Positions 57,001 through 64,000 of a stretch of DNA of 64,000 nucleotides are shown here, in pieces. The position numbers and the translations under genes were made by a program. Position 1 is the first letter of the stretch. Every line of letters starts with the position of its first letter. The DNA comes from Desulfuromonadales bacterium. GTDB lineage: Bacteria; Desulfobacterota; Desulfuromonadia; Desulfuromonadales; BM103. The DNA is taken from contig JAMONP010000046.1 in assembly GCA_027065695.1 (NCBI GenBank), positions 1-64,000 on the forward strand, read 5' to 3'. The notes under the pieces were generated by a model. The model saw only the letters and a list, made by a program, of their open reading frames with translations. It searched no databases and had not been told where the DNA came from.

Positions 57001-59914
57001 AGTCTGTCATACCTATGATGTAAATCAATTGGTCGGCACCAGATTCCATGCGGCCAACCAGCAGGTGACTACCGGCCATTACGATAACGCCGACTGCATC
57101 AAGTGTCACGAGCACAAGGTTGGCTTTAAGGCCTCCTGTGACAACTGTCACGCTTCGCCACCAATCAATAATGCCACGGACCTGGTCAAGGATGGTTCCT
57201 CTCCTGGTGATGCCACCGGTTCACTTACGGTAGGCAAACATAACAAGCACGCCAATACTCTCGCCTATGGCTGCAATACTTGCCACAGCGGCTGGGAGTC
57301 CAGCGGTGAGATGCCCAATGGCGGCCAGATCAATGTTGGCATCATGACTCCGGGTAACAATGGCGGTACTTACGATGGCCGCGCCGGTGGTGGCGGTTAT
57401 AATGCCGATCTTGGTACCGGTACGACTGTTACCACTGGTGGAGCATTGACCTGCGCCATCTACTGCCATGGCAATACCATCGGCGGCACTATTTCCACGG
57501 CAGTCTGGAACGATGCGGCAACCATCTCTTGTGGTGATTGCCATAAAGGCACTGCCACGCAGATGCAGGCTGGTGCCCTCGGCAGCCACACTCGCCATGC
57601 CGGCAACTCTACCGCTGCCACTTATCAGCTCAACCTGACCTGTGATAACTGTCACGGCACTGTGCCGGTTTTGGGTGATACCCATATGGACGGCCTGGTA
57701 GCCTGGGATGTCACTGCGCTGAACGGCAGTACCCCGACCTATGCCGGAGCTGCCAACGGCAGCGCCGGTCCGGCTCCAACTACTTATGACAGCTGTGCTA
57801 ATGTCTACTGTCACAGCGATGTGCAGAACGATGGTGCTTCAGCTGTGTCACCGACGTTCGCAGCCCCGACCTGGGGTGGTACAGTTGCCTGTGGCGATTG
57901 TCATGGCGACGCCACTGGTCGTCCGACCACTGGCAGCCATACCAAGCACAACTCTTATGTCTGCTCTGTATGCCACACTGCAGCTGGCGATGAAACTGCT
58001 AGACATGCTGACAGCGAAATTGATATCGATATCGACAATGCCTACGGAGCCTCAGCAGCTTACAGCCAATCAGGAAACAATCCTGCCGGCAACGGTTATG
58101 GCAGCTGTTCGAATGTTTCCTGTCACGGTGCAAGCACCCCGACCTGGGGCGGTACAGTCGCTTGTGGTTCTTGTCACGGCACAGTTGGTGCTTTCAATGA
58201 TAACCGCGACGGAGCGCCACCGGTTGACCTGGCCAACCTGAGTGGCTCCTATGAGGCAGGCAAACACCAGAAGCATCTCAATGTCAGCATGGCCAATACC
58301 TCTGATTACTGTAACCTCTGTCATAATGGTGCCGGTTACGGTACTGCCAAGCATGCTGACGGTACCGTTGACATGGTTTTCAATGCTGCCGCAGGCGGTA
58401 GCGCAACCTGGGCTGATTCCGGTATCAACGTTGCCCCTGGCGGCACCTGCGGCAGTCTTGACGCCAACAGCTGTCACGGTGGTATCAACTGGGATCCAGC
58501 TCTGACCATCAGTTGTAATACCTGCCACGGCTTTGGCGGCACCGACCCCAATCATGTGAGCGACAGCCGCGGTATCTCCGGCACTAACTGTGAGCATTGT
58601 CATGAGACTGGTCATCCGCAGGGGACCACGTCGGCAAATTCGATCCTGATTGCCAACAACTTGACGGTGGGTATCAATTATAAGTCAGGTGGTATTCATC
58701 TGCTCAAGACCATCCAAGGGGTTGCCAATACCACTGAGGCTGAGACCTGCTGGAGTTGTCACGATGCACAAGGGACTCAGGTTTCAGAGTGGGGTGTGAA
58801 CAACAACGCCAATACAGGTGGTCTGGGTTATGATTATGGCACTCTCAGCACCAGTGACTGGACCGCAGCGACCTGGACCTCAGGCACCGCTGACTTCAGC
58901 TACAAAACTGGTGCCATCCAGTCTACCCATTCAGTTAATAGTGCTGGTACTGCAGCTGTCACAGGATCTGATTATGCCAAGACTGAAACCAAAGATATTG
59001 TAGACAATATTCGCTGTTCCTACTGTCACGATGTTCATGATCGCAATCTCACCAGCGGTGACAGTGTAACCGGTCAACCTTATCTGCGCGGCACCTGGAA
59101 GGGCAATCCTTACAATGAAGATGGTGCGCCCCAGTCAGGGGTAACTACAGGCTGGGCCAATAACGGCACTTACGGCGAAGTTCCCCGGGCCAGCACCAGT
59201 ACTACCAACAATGGTGGCGTGGGCGGCTACTGGATCGACGAAAACAGTGGTGATCCAAATAATGGTGAGAGTCTCGACAGTACGGCCAGTTTGTGTAAAC
59301 TCTGCCACAGTCAGGGCTACACCAGTGCTGCAGATATCGTCAACAACATGGATTATACAACCGGGGAGAATCTCTGGCTCGGTACTAATGGCCACAGCAA
59401 TGCGGTTCTTGATGGTGACGGTACCTATCAGACCAACATCTTCACCAGCGCCAGGCGTGGCCTGGCCGATGCTGATGTGAATGGCACATATACCAAGGTA
59501 GATATGGGGCTGTCGAGTTCCACTGGTTGGGCAAGGAGTTACCGTGGCGATGGTGGTTATAATTACAATCCAACTTCTGGATACTGGCAGTATAGCTATC
59601 AGAACTTTGCCTGGTCAGTGACAGTTGACGATGCCACAACTGACACCAACTACCACAACTTTAACTGTGGCAAATGCCATAATCCGCATGCCTCACGGCT
59701 GCCTAAGTTGATGATCACCAACTGCATGGACACCAGACACAACGATTGGGATGATGATTATCAAGCTTCGAGTGTGAGTGGCGACACCTTTAACGGTGCT
59801 CATATGTCCCAGTGGCCTTCGGCGCAGAACTGTCATCGTCGTGGCGACCCGGCTGAGGCTGGTGGCGATGGTACTTCTTTGGGAACGGGCTGGAACAAGG
59901 TCACGCCATGGTAG
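54071..59914 (+). CDS. Giant multiheme c-type cytochrome with N-terminal beta-sandwich domains
   Basis: 1947 residues from ATG 54071 (GGAG 7 bases upstream). After a 29-residue basic lead comes a Sec signal core ending at GRAQA. Residues about 45-900 hold several beta-sandwich domains: one like carbohydrate/surface-binding modules (about 50-205) and Ig-like ones (for example PTVSIVVAGSSSGTPVSFTVTFSESVTAF). Residues 914-1870 carry 17 CxxCH heme motifs (CATCH, CEVCH, CIKCH...), plus CAIYCH (CX3CH), CANVYCH and CSNVSCH (CX4CH) and one doubtful CX7CH. The CX4CH/CxxCH pairing with a GGTVACGDCHG sequence resembles the Geobacter repeat family. Heme counts of 17-21 are possible. It is probably extracellular or on the outer surface and used in electron transfer; no lipobox is seen. 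Confidence 0.9.
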   Translation: MLTWIEPLGAGEACQKDQYDPVCRRGVPQVVRFAVMAVMAMVLGLAGFVGRAQAVTVTDTTPTSAAFTASTWTNPNNALSQDDNYATWKNTDQSYLVLTGFDFSSIPDSAQIDGVTILVRGLHSSGTANYRDYVVGLTKNATAIAGTEKNSLTEGTTFATSVADYTLGANNDLWGTTWTATEIKSANFGVMLTDNNGTQTSTTPGYSIDVMYITVDYTITCSETTPSSIIWNGTNTAAGNFNAANFVTLTDIVNEEYQVTAGSPASAIDLGHGETGNCNSETFNGNMLYVDGNNPANATGTIDSIKAEIGAAGGDIMFFTCVMSGNNCTVTDVTPWQTATAGQVNSWSGLSLSVNAGDLLGFYYDNLSGRSRPTVCRDSITGVRYQFVQDSPIPAAGQLYTVADGANTDALQIYATGSTPGETIMIPWNVDPQEASAVLTDGNSYNLYARGNDSECNTTYYGDPAAANTTADGILQNFTWSSETTPPIAGAVTVAPDSGTQVPAAFTITTSFTDNETAVSSCDYTLNGGSSWSAGTVSGSGPYSCAANITGQVDGASLTINMRATSGGGTSTATAISRTVDAARPTVSIVVAGSSSGTPVSFTVTFSESVTAFTAADVVLGGTAGATTANISGSGSSYTVDVTGMTADGTITMDIPADSAFDAVGNGNTAATQAMTSWVSCAPTVTQITVSSATNPINYPASTSSISLAVTGGTGTISSTQWSDDNGTTWNSTATVYTAPAQTVGAITISGRAIEDNCLTTMATANTVTQNFDTRTPYIEPGTASSAQYGLDKVRITMPYSGLNDDSSASVSVAYDLNGAAQTQVSTNPVIGTGPAIIDLGVFSTGDAITNIVVTYTDTRWSSAPGNAVQNLADITMVSWADNNLLHNSNRFPGTSKHGGDWGTLTGYAGGIVCATCHGKNTGNVKRVRATISYPDGSSMPGGGSIATVNLQSLVDGSSDFGDDNTAPRSSSNKVCEVCHTYDVNQLVGTRFHAANQQVTTGHYDNADCIKCHEHKVGFKASCDNCHASPPINNATDLVKDGSSPGDATGSLTVGKHNKHANTLAYGCNTCHSGWESSGEMPNGGQINVGIMTPGNNGGTYDGRAGGGGYNADLGTGTTVTTGGALTCAIYCHGNTIGGTISTAVWNDAATISCGDCHKGTATQMQAGALGSHTRHAGNSTAATYQLNLTCDNCHGTVPVLGDTHMDGLVAWDVTALNGSTPTYAGAANGSAGPAPTTYDSCANVYCHSDVQNDGASAVSPTFAAPTWGGTVACGDCHGDATGRPTTGSHTKHNSYVCSVCHTAAGDETARHADSEIDIDIDNAYGASAAYSQSGNNPAGNGYGSCSNVSCHGASTPTWGGTVACGSCHGTVGAFNDNRDGAPPVDLANLSGSYEAGKHQKHLNVSMANTSDYCNLCHNGAGYGTAKHADGTVDMVFNAAAGGSATWADSGINVAPGGTCGSLDANSCHGGINWDPALTISCNTCHGFGGTDPNHVSDSRGISGTNCEHCHETGHPQGTTSANSILIANNLTVGINYKSGGIHLLKTIQGVANTTEAETCWSCHDAQGTQVSEWGVNNNANTGGLGYDYGTLSTSDWTAATWTSGTADFSYKTGAIQSTHSVNSAGTAAVTGSDYAKTETKDIVDNIRCSYCHDVHDRNLTSGDSVTGQPYLRGTWKGNPYNEDGAPQSGVTTGWANNGTYGEVPRASTSTTNNGGVGGYWIDENSGDPNNGESLDSTASLCKLCHSQGYTSAADIVNNMDYTTGENLWLGTNGHSNAVLDGDGTYQTNIFTSARRGLADADVNGTYTKVDMGLSSSTGWARSYRGDGGYNYNPTSGYWQYSYQNFAWSVTVDDATTDTNYHNFNCGKCHNPHASRLPKLMITNCMDTRHNDWDDDYQASSVSGDTFNGAHMSQWPSAQNCHRRGDPAEAGGDGTSLGTGWNKVTPW

Positions 59915-59956
59915 TAACTGAGACGAAAGAGGAAATCGTGAAGCAATAACAGACCT

Positions 59957-59985
59957 CGAAGGGCCGGAGCCATCCGGCCCTTTCG
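59957..59985 (+). terminator. Terminator after the cytochrome gene
   Basis: A perfect 9-bp stem AAGGGCCGG/CCGGCCCTT with loop AGCCAT is followed by TCGC. The T-run is short (TTT). Confidence 0.7.
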
Positions 59986-60060
59986 CATACCTCTCATTGG
60001 AGAATTACCGACACAAAGGCCGTTTACAATCCCTTTGCGCCTGTACTATCATGCGTGATT

Positions 60061-61242
60061 ATGTTCGGTACACAAATTCATCGCTATATTCTCAGGGAAG
60101 TTCTCTCGCCTACCCTGCTTTGCCTCATCATCTTCACCATGGTCATGGTGATGGGACGAGCCGTTAAACTGGTCGACCTGATCATCAACAAAGGGGTTTC
60201 GATAACAGACATTTTGGTCCTGCTTGCCACCCTGCTGCCAACTTTCTTCTCCATATCACTACCACTCGCTTTTCTCATGGGCATCATGATCGGTCTGGGC
60301 CGCATGTCTGCCGACAGCGAAACAGTAGCACTCAAATCTGCAGGGATCGGTCTGGCAAGGATCTCCATGCCTATTTTTGCCTTGGCACTTGTTTTCGCGT
60401 TACTGACCGGAGCAATCAATATCTGGGTCAAGCCATGGAGCTATAGTGCTTTTGCAACCAAGAGTTTTGAAATTGTTCAACAGAAAGCAACCATCGGCTT
60501 TCAGCCACGAGTCTTCATGAACCAGTTCAATGACCTCGTACTCTACGCAAATGACATCGATGATCGTACTGACCAAATGCAAGGTATCTTTATCGTTGAA
60601 AAGAATTCGGAATCAACCACATGGGTTTTTGCCAACAGTGGCAACATTTCTACTGACAAAGAAGCTGAAACCGTGACGATTCGCCTGCACGACGGCGTTA
60701 TTCACCGCCAGCAAACCGAATCTGCCGACAACTACCAACTAATCAACTTCAGCAATTACGATATCCAACCAGAGATCTCAGCATTTAAGGACCAGACAAA
60801 GAAAAAGAATCAGAAGCCCAAGGCAATGCCCACCTGGAAACTATGGAAAAACATTCCGAGCGAAAAGGACCCGATAAAAGTTCAGAAACTACAAGCAGAA
60901 CTCCATATGAGACTGGTCTCGCCACTGGCACCACTGCTTTTTGTTCTTTTCGGGCTACCCTTCAGTATGCAATCACACCGTTCCGGTCGTAGCGGCGGTT
61001 TTGTCATGGGCTTGATTATTTTCCTCGGCTATTACTTCATGCTGTCAACAGCCGTTACTCTAACTAAGGATGCAGCAATACCACCATGGCTAACCTTCTG
61101 GATTCCCCAACTCCTGTTAGCAGGCGTGGGGATTTTCTTCCTCCACCAGGTTTCACGGGGAAAACCAAACCCACTGATCTCATGGATTGACCATACGCTA
61201 CTCTCCCTGCAGAAACGAGCACGCAAGAATGTCGACTCTTGA
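60061..61242 (+). CDS. lptF: LPS export ABC transporter permease LptF
   Basis: 393 residues. Inner-membrane half of the LptB2FG complex that extracts lipopolysaccharide. Three N-terminal membrane helices (ILREVLSPTLLCLIIFTMVMV; LLATLLPTFFSISLPLAFLMGI), a periplasmic beta-jellyroll domain (about 130-270) and three C-terminal helices, with RLVSPLAPLLFVLFGLPFSM as the YjgP/YjgQ signature. An in-frame GTG two codons earlier is possible; neither start has a clear RBS. It overlaps lptG by 14 bases. Confidence 0.93.
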   Translation: MFGTQIHRYILREVLSPTLLCLIIFTMVMVMGRAVKLVDLIINKGVSITDILVLLATLLPTFFSISLPLAFLMGIMIGLGRMSADSETVALKSAGIGLARISMPIFALALVFALLTGAINIWVKPWSYSAFATKSFEIVQQKATIGFQPRVFMNQFNDLVLYANDIDDRTDQMQGIFIVEKNSESTTWVFANSGNISTDKEAETVTIRLHDGVIHRQQTESADNYQLINFSNYDIQPEISAFKDQTKKKNQKPKAMPTWKLWKNIPSEKDPIKVQKLQAELHMRLVSPLAPLLFVLFGLPFSMQSHRSGRSGGFVMGLIIFLGYYFMLSTAVTLTKDAAIPPWLTFWIPQLLLAGVGIFFLHQVSRGKPNPLISWIDHTLLSLQKRARKNVDS

Positions 61243-62314
61243 CCGTTATATTCTGAAGACTTTTATCAGTAACCTGGCCATGGTGCTACTGATCTTGATC
61301 TCGCTCTACGGCCTGATTGAATTTCTTGAGAAAGTCGACGACTTCATAGAGTTTCAAGCCGAGGCAAAATACTACCTTCTCTACCCCCTGCACCTCCTGC
61401 CGGTCATCATCTCCAACTCCATGCCGATGGCTGTGCTACTTGCTACCTTTGCGACAATTGGAGGCTTTTCCAGATCAAACCAGTTGACGGCCATGCTCAG
61501 TGGTGGCGTCAGTTTCAACCGCATCAACCGCCCTCTCTTTCTGGGTAGCCTGGTTCTTGCATTTCTCATCATTGTTGCAAATCTATGGCTGGTGCCCTGG
61601 TCCTCTCGTGAGTCAAATTACATTCTGCGCACCGAAATCAAGGGTAAGGCCTCACAGACTGTATCCAGCAAAGATCTCTATTTTCGCGACGGTAAGCGGA
61701 TCATCAGTGTCAATCAGGCCTTCCCGGCAAAAGGAGTTATCCTGGGTCTTACAATCATTGAATTCAATGACAACTTCATGCCGACAAAACGCATCCAGGC
61801 GGAGAGGGCAACTTATATAAGGAAGGGTCTGTGGCGACTCGACAATGCTGTCATATGGGGCTTTATCCCCGGGACCAGTGGCATAGCCTCTTTTGACCAT
61901 AAAACAGAACTGATTATTGATCTCAAACGTCAACCTTCCGAAATGTTGCAACTCTGGAACCGGCCAGAGGACCTGACTTTTGACGAGTTGCTGCAATTCA
62001 CGACGAAACTGCAAGCGGAAGGGTATGACCCAAAAGCGTACCAAGTAGAAACGCACATGCGTTTTGCCAAAGCAGCTATCCCTATAATTATGGTTCTGAT
62101 CGGTATTCCCTTCGCCCTGCAGCGGGGTCGCAATGCCAGCTTTTCTCTCGGCATCGTCATCAGCCTGGTCATCTTTGTTGTCTATTTTATCTTTTATGCT
62201 GTCTTCGCCGTCTTTGGTGCCATCGCTATTCTGCCACCACCGGTTGCAGCCTGGGCGGCTAACATTCTCATGGCATTGATTGGTGCCTGGTTTTATTTAC
62301 GGTTGCAGGATTGA
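61229..62314 (+). CDS. lptG: LPS export ABC transporter permease LptG
   Basis: 361 residues from ATG 61229. Partner of LptF with the same six-helix plus jellyroll layout. MSTLDRYILKTFISNLAMVLLIL starts it; HLLPVIISNSMPMAVLLATFATIGGFSRSNQLTAMLSGGVS and HMRFAKAAIPIIMVLIGIPFALQRGRN are characteristic. It overlaps the end of lptF, as in many genomes. A bidirectional terminator follows. Confidence 0.93.
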   Translation: MSTLDRYILKTFISNLAMVLLILISLYGLIEFLEKVDDFIEFQAEAKYYLLYPLHLLPVIISNSMPMAVLLATFATIGGFSRSNQLTAMLSGGVSFNRINRPLFLGSLVLAFLIIVANLWLVPWSSRESNYILRTEIKGKASQTVSSKDLYFRDGKRIISVNQAFPAKGVILGLTIIEFNDNFMPTKRIQAERATYIRKGLWRLDNAVIWGFIPGTSGIASFDHKTELIIDLKRQPSEMLQLWNRPEDLTFDELLQFTTKLQAEGYDPKAYQVETHMRFAKAAIPIIMVLIGIPFALQRGRNASFSLGIVISLVIFVVYFIFYAVFAVFGAIAILPPPVAAWAANILMALIGAWFYLRLQD

Positions 62315-62333
62315 CTTGCTGGAGCCATAAGAA

Positions 62334-62367
62334 AAAAAGGGAGCCAATATAAATTGGCTCCCTTTTT
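62334..62367. terminator. Bidirectional terminator between lptG and ahcY
   Basis: A 15-bp perfect inverted repeat AAAAAGGGAGCCAAT/ATTGGCTCCCTTTTT with a 4-base loop serves both converging genes. Confidence 0.93.
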
Positions 62368-62390
62368 CTATAGGCTTCTAAATTGGTTTC

Positions 62391-63848
62391 TCAATAACGA
62401 TAAGAATCGGGTTTATATGGCCCTGCCACCGGCAGACCAAGGTATTTGGCCTGCTCTTCAGTGAGAGTTGTCAATTTTGCGCCAAGTTTACCTAGATGCA
62501 ACCTGGCGACCTTTTCGTCGAGGCTCTTCGGTAGAACATAAACCTCATTCTCATAGTTGTCAGGATTCAGGAAGAGTTCAATTTGAGCGATCACCTGATT
62601 ACTGAAACTGTTCGACATGACAAAAGATGGATGACCAGTAGCACAACCAAGGTTGAGCAGTCGTCCTTCGGCCAGCACGATGACCGCGTGACCATCCGGG
62701 AATATCCACTGATCAACCTGATTACCATGCTCACGAGGATTCTTGATGTTGACCTTTTCGATCCCGGCCACTTTCGCCAAAGGTGCCATCTCGATCTCGT
62801 TGTCGAAGTGACCAATATTGCCAACAATGGCGTTATGCTTCATCTGCGCCATGTGCTCAACTCGAATCACATCCTTGTTACCGGTTGTGGTAACAAAAAT
62901 GTCAGCGGCAGCGACCACATCCTCAAGAGTCTTCACTTCGTAACCCTCCATCAGAGCCTGCAGGGCACAAATCGGATCAATTTCGGTAACGATCACGCGG
63001 GCACCCTGGCCACGCAGGGACTGACAGCAACCCTTGCCGACATCACCGTAACCACAGACCACAGCAACCTTGCCGGAGATCATAACATCGGTAGCGCGCA
63101 TGATGCCATCGACCAGGCTGTGACGACAACCATAGACATTATCGAACTTGCTCTTGGTCACCGAGTCATTGACATTCATCGCCGGGAACGGCAGCTTGCC
63201 CTCTTTCTGCAACTGATAGAGACGATGGACACCGGTTGTGGTTTCCTCGGTCACGCCCTTGATTGAATCACAGATGGCCGTCCAATCAATGGTCTTGCCT
63301 TGAATAGAATTTTTAAGGCAACCAACAAGTTCAAGCCAGTCTTCCGGATCGTCAGCTTTGCAGTCAGGCACACCCTGCTCCTGCCACTCGCTGCCATAAA
63401 GGACCATCATGGTCGCGTCACCGCCATCATCGAGAATCATATTCGGCAGCTGTCCATCCGGCCAGTTCAATGCCTGCTCGGTACACCACCAGTATTCGTT
63501 GAGGGTCTCGCCCATCCAGGCGAAGACCGGAACGCCCCTGGGATTCTCAACTGTACCTTCACGGCCAACCGCAATTGCTGCGGCAGCCTGATCCTGAGTC
63601 GAGAAGATATTACACGAGGCCCAACGCACCTCGGCGCCGAGATCAAGCAGGGTTTCAATCAGCACCGCAGTCTGAATCGTCATATGCAGGGAACCGGTAA
63701 TCCGGGCACCTTTGAGTGGTTGCTGCTCAGCATATTCCTTGCGCAGAGCCATCAAGCCGGGCATTTCAACTTCGGCCAGTTCAATTTCCTTGCGTCCCCA
63801 GGATGCCAGGGAAAGGTCCAATACTTTAAATTCATGATTTTCTGTCAT
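62391..63848 (-). CDS. ahcY: Adenosylhomocysteinase
   Basis: NAD-dependent hydrolysis of S-adenosylhomocysteine to adenosine and homocysteine, regenerating the methyl cycle. 485 residues, the long form with an extra insert (about 155-195; [26 protein letters not shown]) typical of proteobacteria. Motifs: [49 protein letters not shown] loop [22 protein letters not shown], and C-terminal [10 protein letters not shown] with the conserved Lys-Pro-x-x-Tyr-Arg-Tyr. GAGGAG lies about 12 bases upstream of the ATG. It ends at the shared terminator with lptG. With mtnP at 28318 it handles both by-products of SAM use. Confidence 0.97.
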   Translation of the reverse strand: MTENHEFKVLDLSLASWGRKEIELAEVEMPGLMALRKEYAEQQPLKGARITGSLHMTIQTAVLIETLLDLGAEVRWASCNIFSTQDQAAAAIAVGREGTVENPRGVPVFAWMGETLNEYWWCTEQALNWPDGQLPNMILDDGGDATMMVLYGSEWQEQGVPDCKADDPEDWLELVGCLKNSIQGKTIDWTAICDSIKGVTEETTTGVHRLYQLQKEGKLPFPAMNVNDSVTKSKFDNVYGCRHSLVDGIMRATDVMISGKVAVVCGYGDVGKGCCQSLRGQGARVIVTEIDPICALQALMEGYEVKTLEDVVAAADIFVTTTGNKDVIRVEHMAQMKHNAIVGNIGHFDNEIEMAPLAKVAGIEKVNIKNPREHGNQVDQWIFPDGHAVIVLAEGRLLNLGCATGHPSFVMSNSFSNQVIAQIELFLNPDNYENEVYVLPKSLDEKVARLHLGKLGAKLTTLTEEQAKYLGLPVAGPYKPDSYRY

Positions 63849-63928
63849 TGTGACGAAGTTCTCCTCTTTAAGTGTTCGTTATATTCAGTACAATCTTTAA
63901 TCCGGTTTAGTCTTAAGCTGCCAGGCGA

Positions 63929-63956
63929 ACCATACCCTGACTAGCAATGCTGTCAA
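63929..63956 (-). promoter_or_regulatory. Candidate sigma-70 promoter of ahcY
   Basis: On the minus strand a perfect -35 TTGACA (63951-63956) is followed after 16 bp by TATGGT (63929-63934), about 80 bases upstream of the ahcY ATG. No SAH-riboswitch features are visible in the leader. Confidence 0.45.
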
Positions 63957-64000
63957 TGTACGACCAATACAATGGTTCGTCAATGGCTCAAACCAACCAT

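Noticed and set aside
57221..57814. 197-codon open frame opposite the cytochrome gene
   Set aside because: Shadow of the heme-binding region; composition reflects repeated CxxCH codons read backwards.
63849..64000. SAH riboswitch upstream of ahcY
   Set aside because: No conserved riboswitch core is visible; only a plausible promoter and ordinary leader.

Overview
The window looks like chromosome of a deltaproteobacterium of the Desulfuromonadales (Desulfuromonas, Geopsychrobacter, Pelobacter or Geobacter relatives). The main reasons are the gene order ilvD-ilvB-ilvH-ilvC-psd-pssA-leuA, a T-box leader in front of leuA, a type IV minor pilin/PilY1 cluster, many two-component proteins, and a very large multiheme c-type cytochrome with both CxxCH and longer CX3-4CH motifs. 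The genus is an inference; no rRNA or tRNA is present to settle it.

Layout. 1-1233: 3' part of enolase. 1356-10404 (minus): a pilus-tip operon, pilV-pilW-pilX-small secreted protein-pilY1-lipoprotein-fimU/gspH-S1C protease-unknown. 10749-13624 (minus): a sensor kinase and NtrC-type regulator with coupled translation. 13706-16512 (minus): uracil-DNA glycosylase, a FetAB-type ABC exporter and a flavin-binding protein. 16572-17492 (plus): a secreted zinc-dependent phospholipase-C-like protein. 17572-22160 (minus): coaBC, a metallo-beta-lactamase-fold hydrolase, a YhaM-like HD nuclease and an FAD oxidoreductase. 22197-25238: a receiver-kinase, a universal stress protein and two small receivers, one with a zinc ribbon. 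25263-30830: rodZ-like, pilF-like, an unknown, a PfkB kinase, mtnP, rlmN and ndk. 31096-44410: branched-chain amino acid and phospholipid synthesis (long-form ilvC with divergent ilvY; leuD, leuC, T-box leuA; pssA, psd; short-form ilvC, ilvH, ilvB, ilvD). 44760-53744: a DUF465 protein, then tsaB-rseP-dxr-cdsA-uppS-frr-pyrH-tsf-rpsB, a widely conserved translation/envelope block. 54071-59914 (plus): giant multiheme cytochrome. 60061-62314 (plus): lptF-lptG. 62391-63848 (minus): ahcY.

How it works together. The window joins surface machinery (pilus tip, PilF, extracellular-type cytochrome, LPS export) with complete valine/isoleucine synthesis and most of leucine synthesis (leuB is not in the window). 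Leucine entry is gated by a tRNA-sensing T-box, while the second ilvC carries its own LysR regulator, as in gammaproteobacteria.

The most unusual signals are at small scale: two micro-ORFs linking cdsA to dxr through chained ATGA overlaps, a four-unit 24-bp tandem repeat across the uppS/cdsA overlap, an 18-bp tandem repeat giving ribosomal protein S2 an acidic repeat tail, a 165-bp MITE-like element inserted at the rseP stop codon, and three families of dispersed palindromic repeats at gene ends. No CRISPR array, prophage, transposase, rRNA or tRNA was found.
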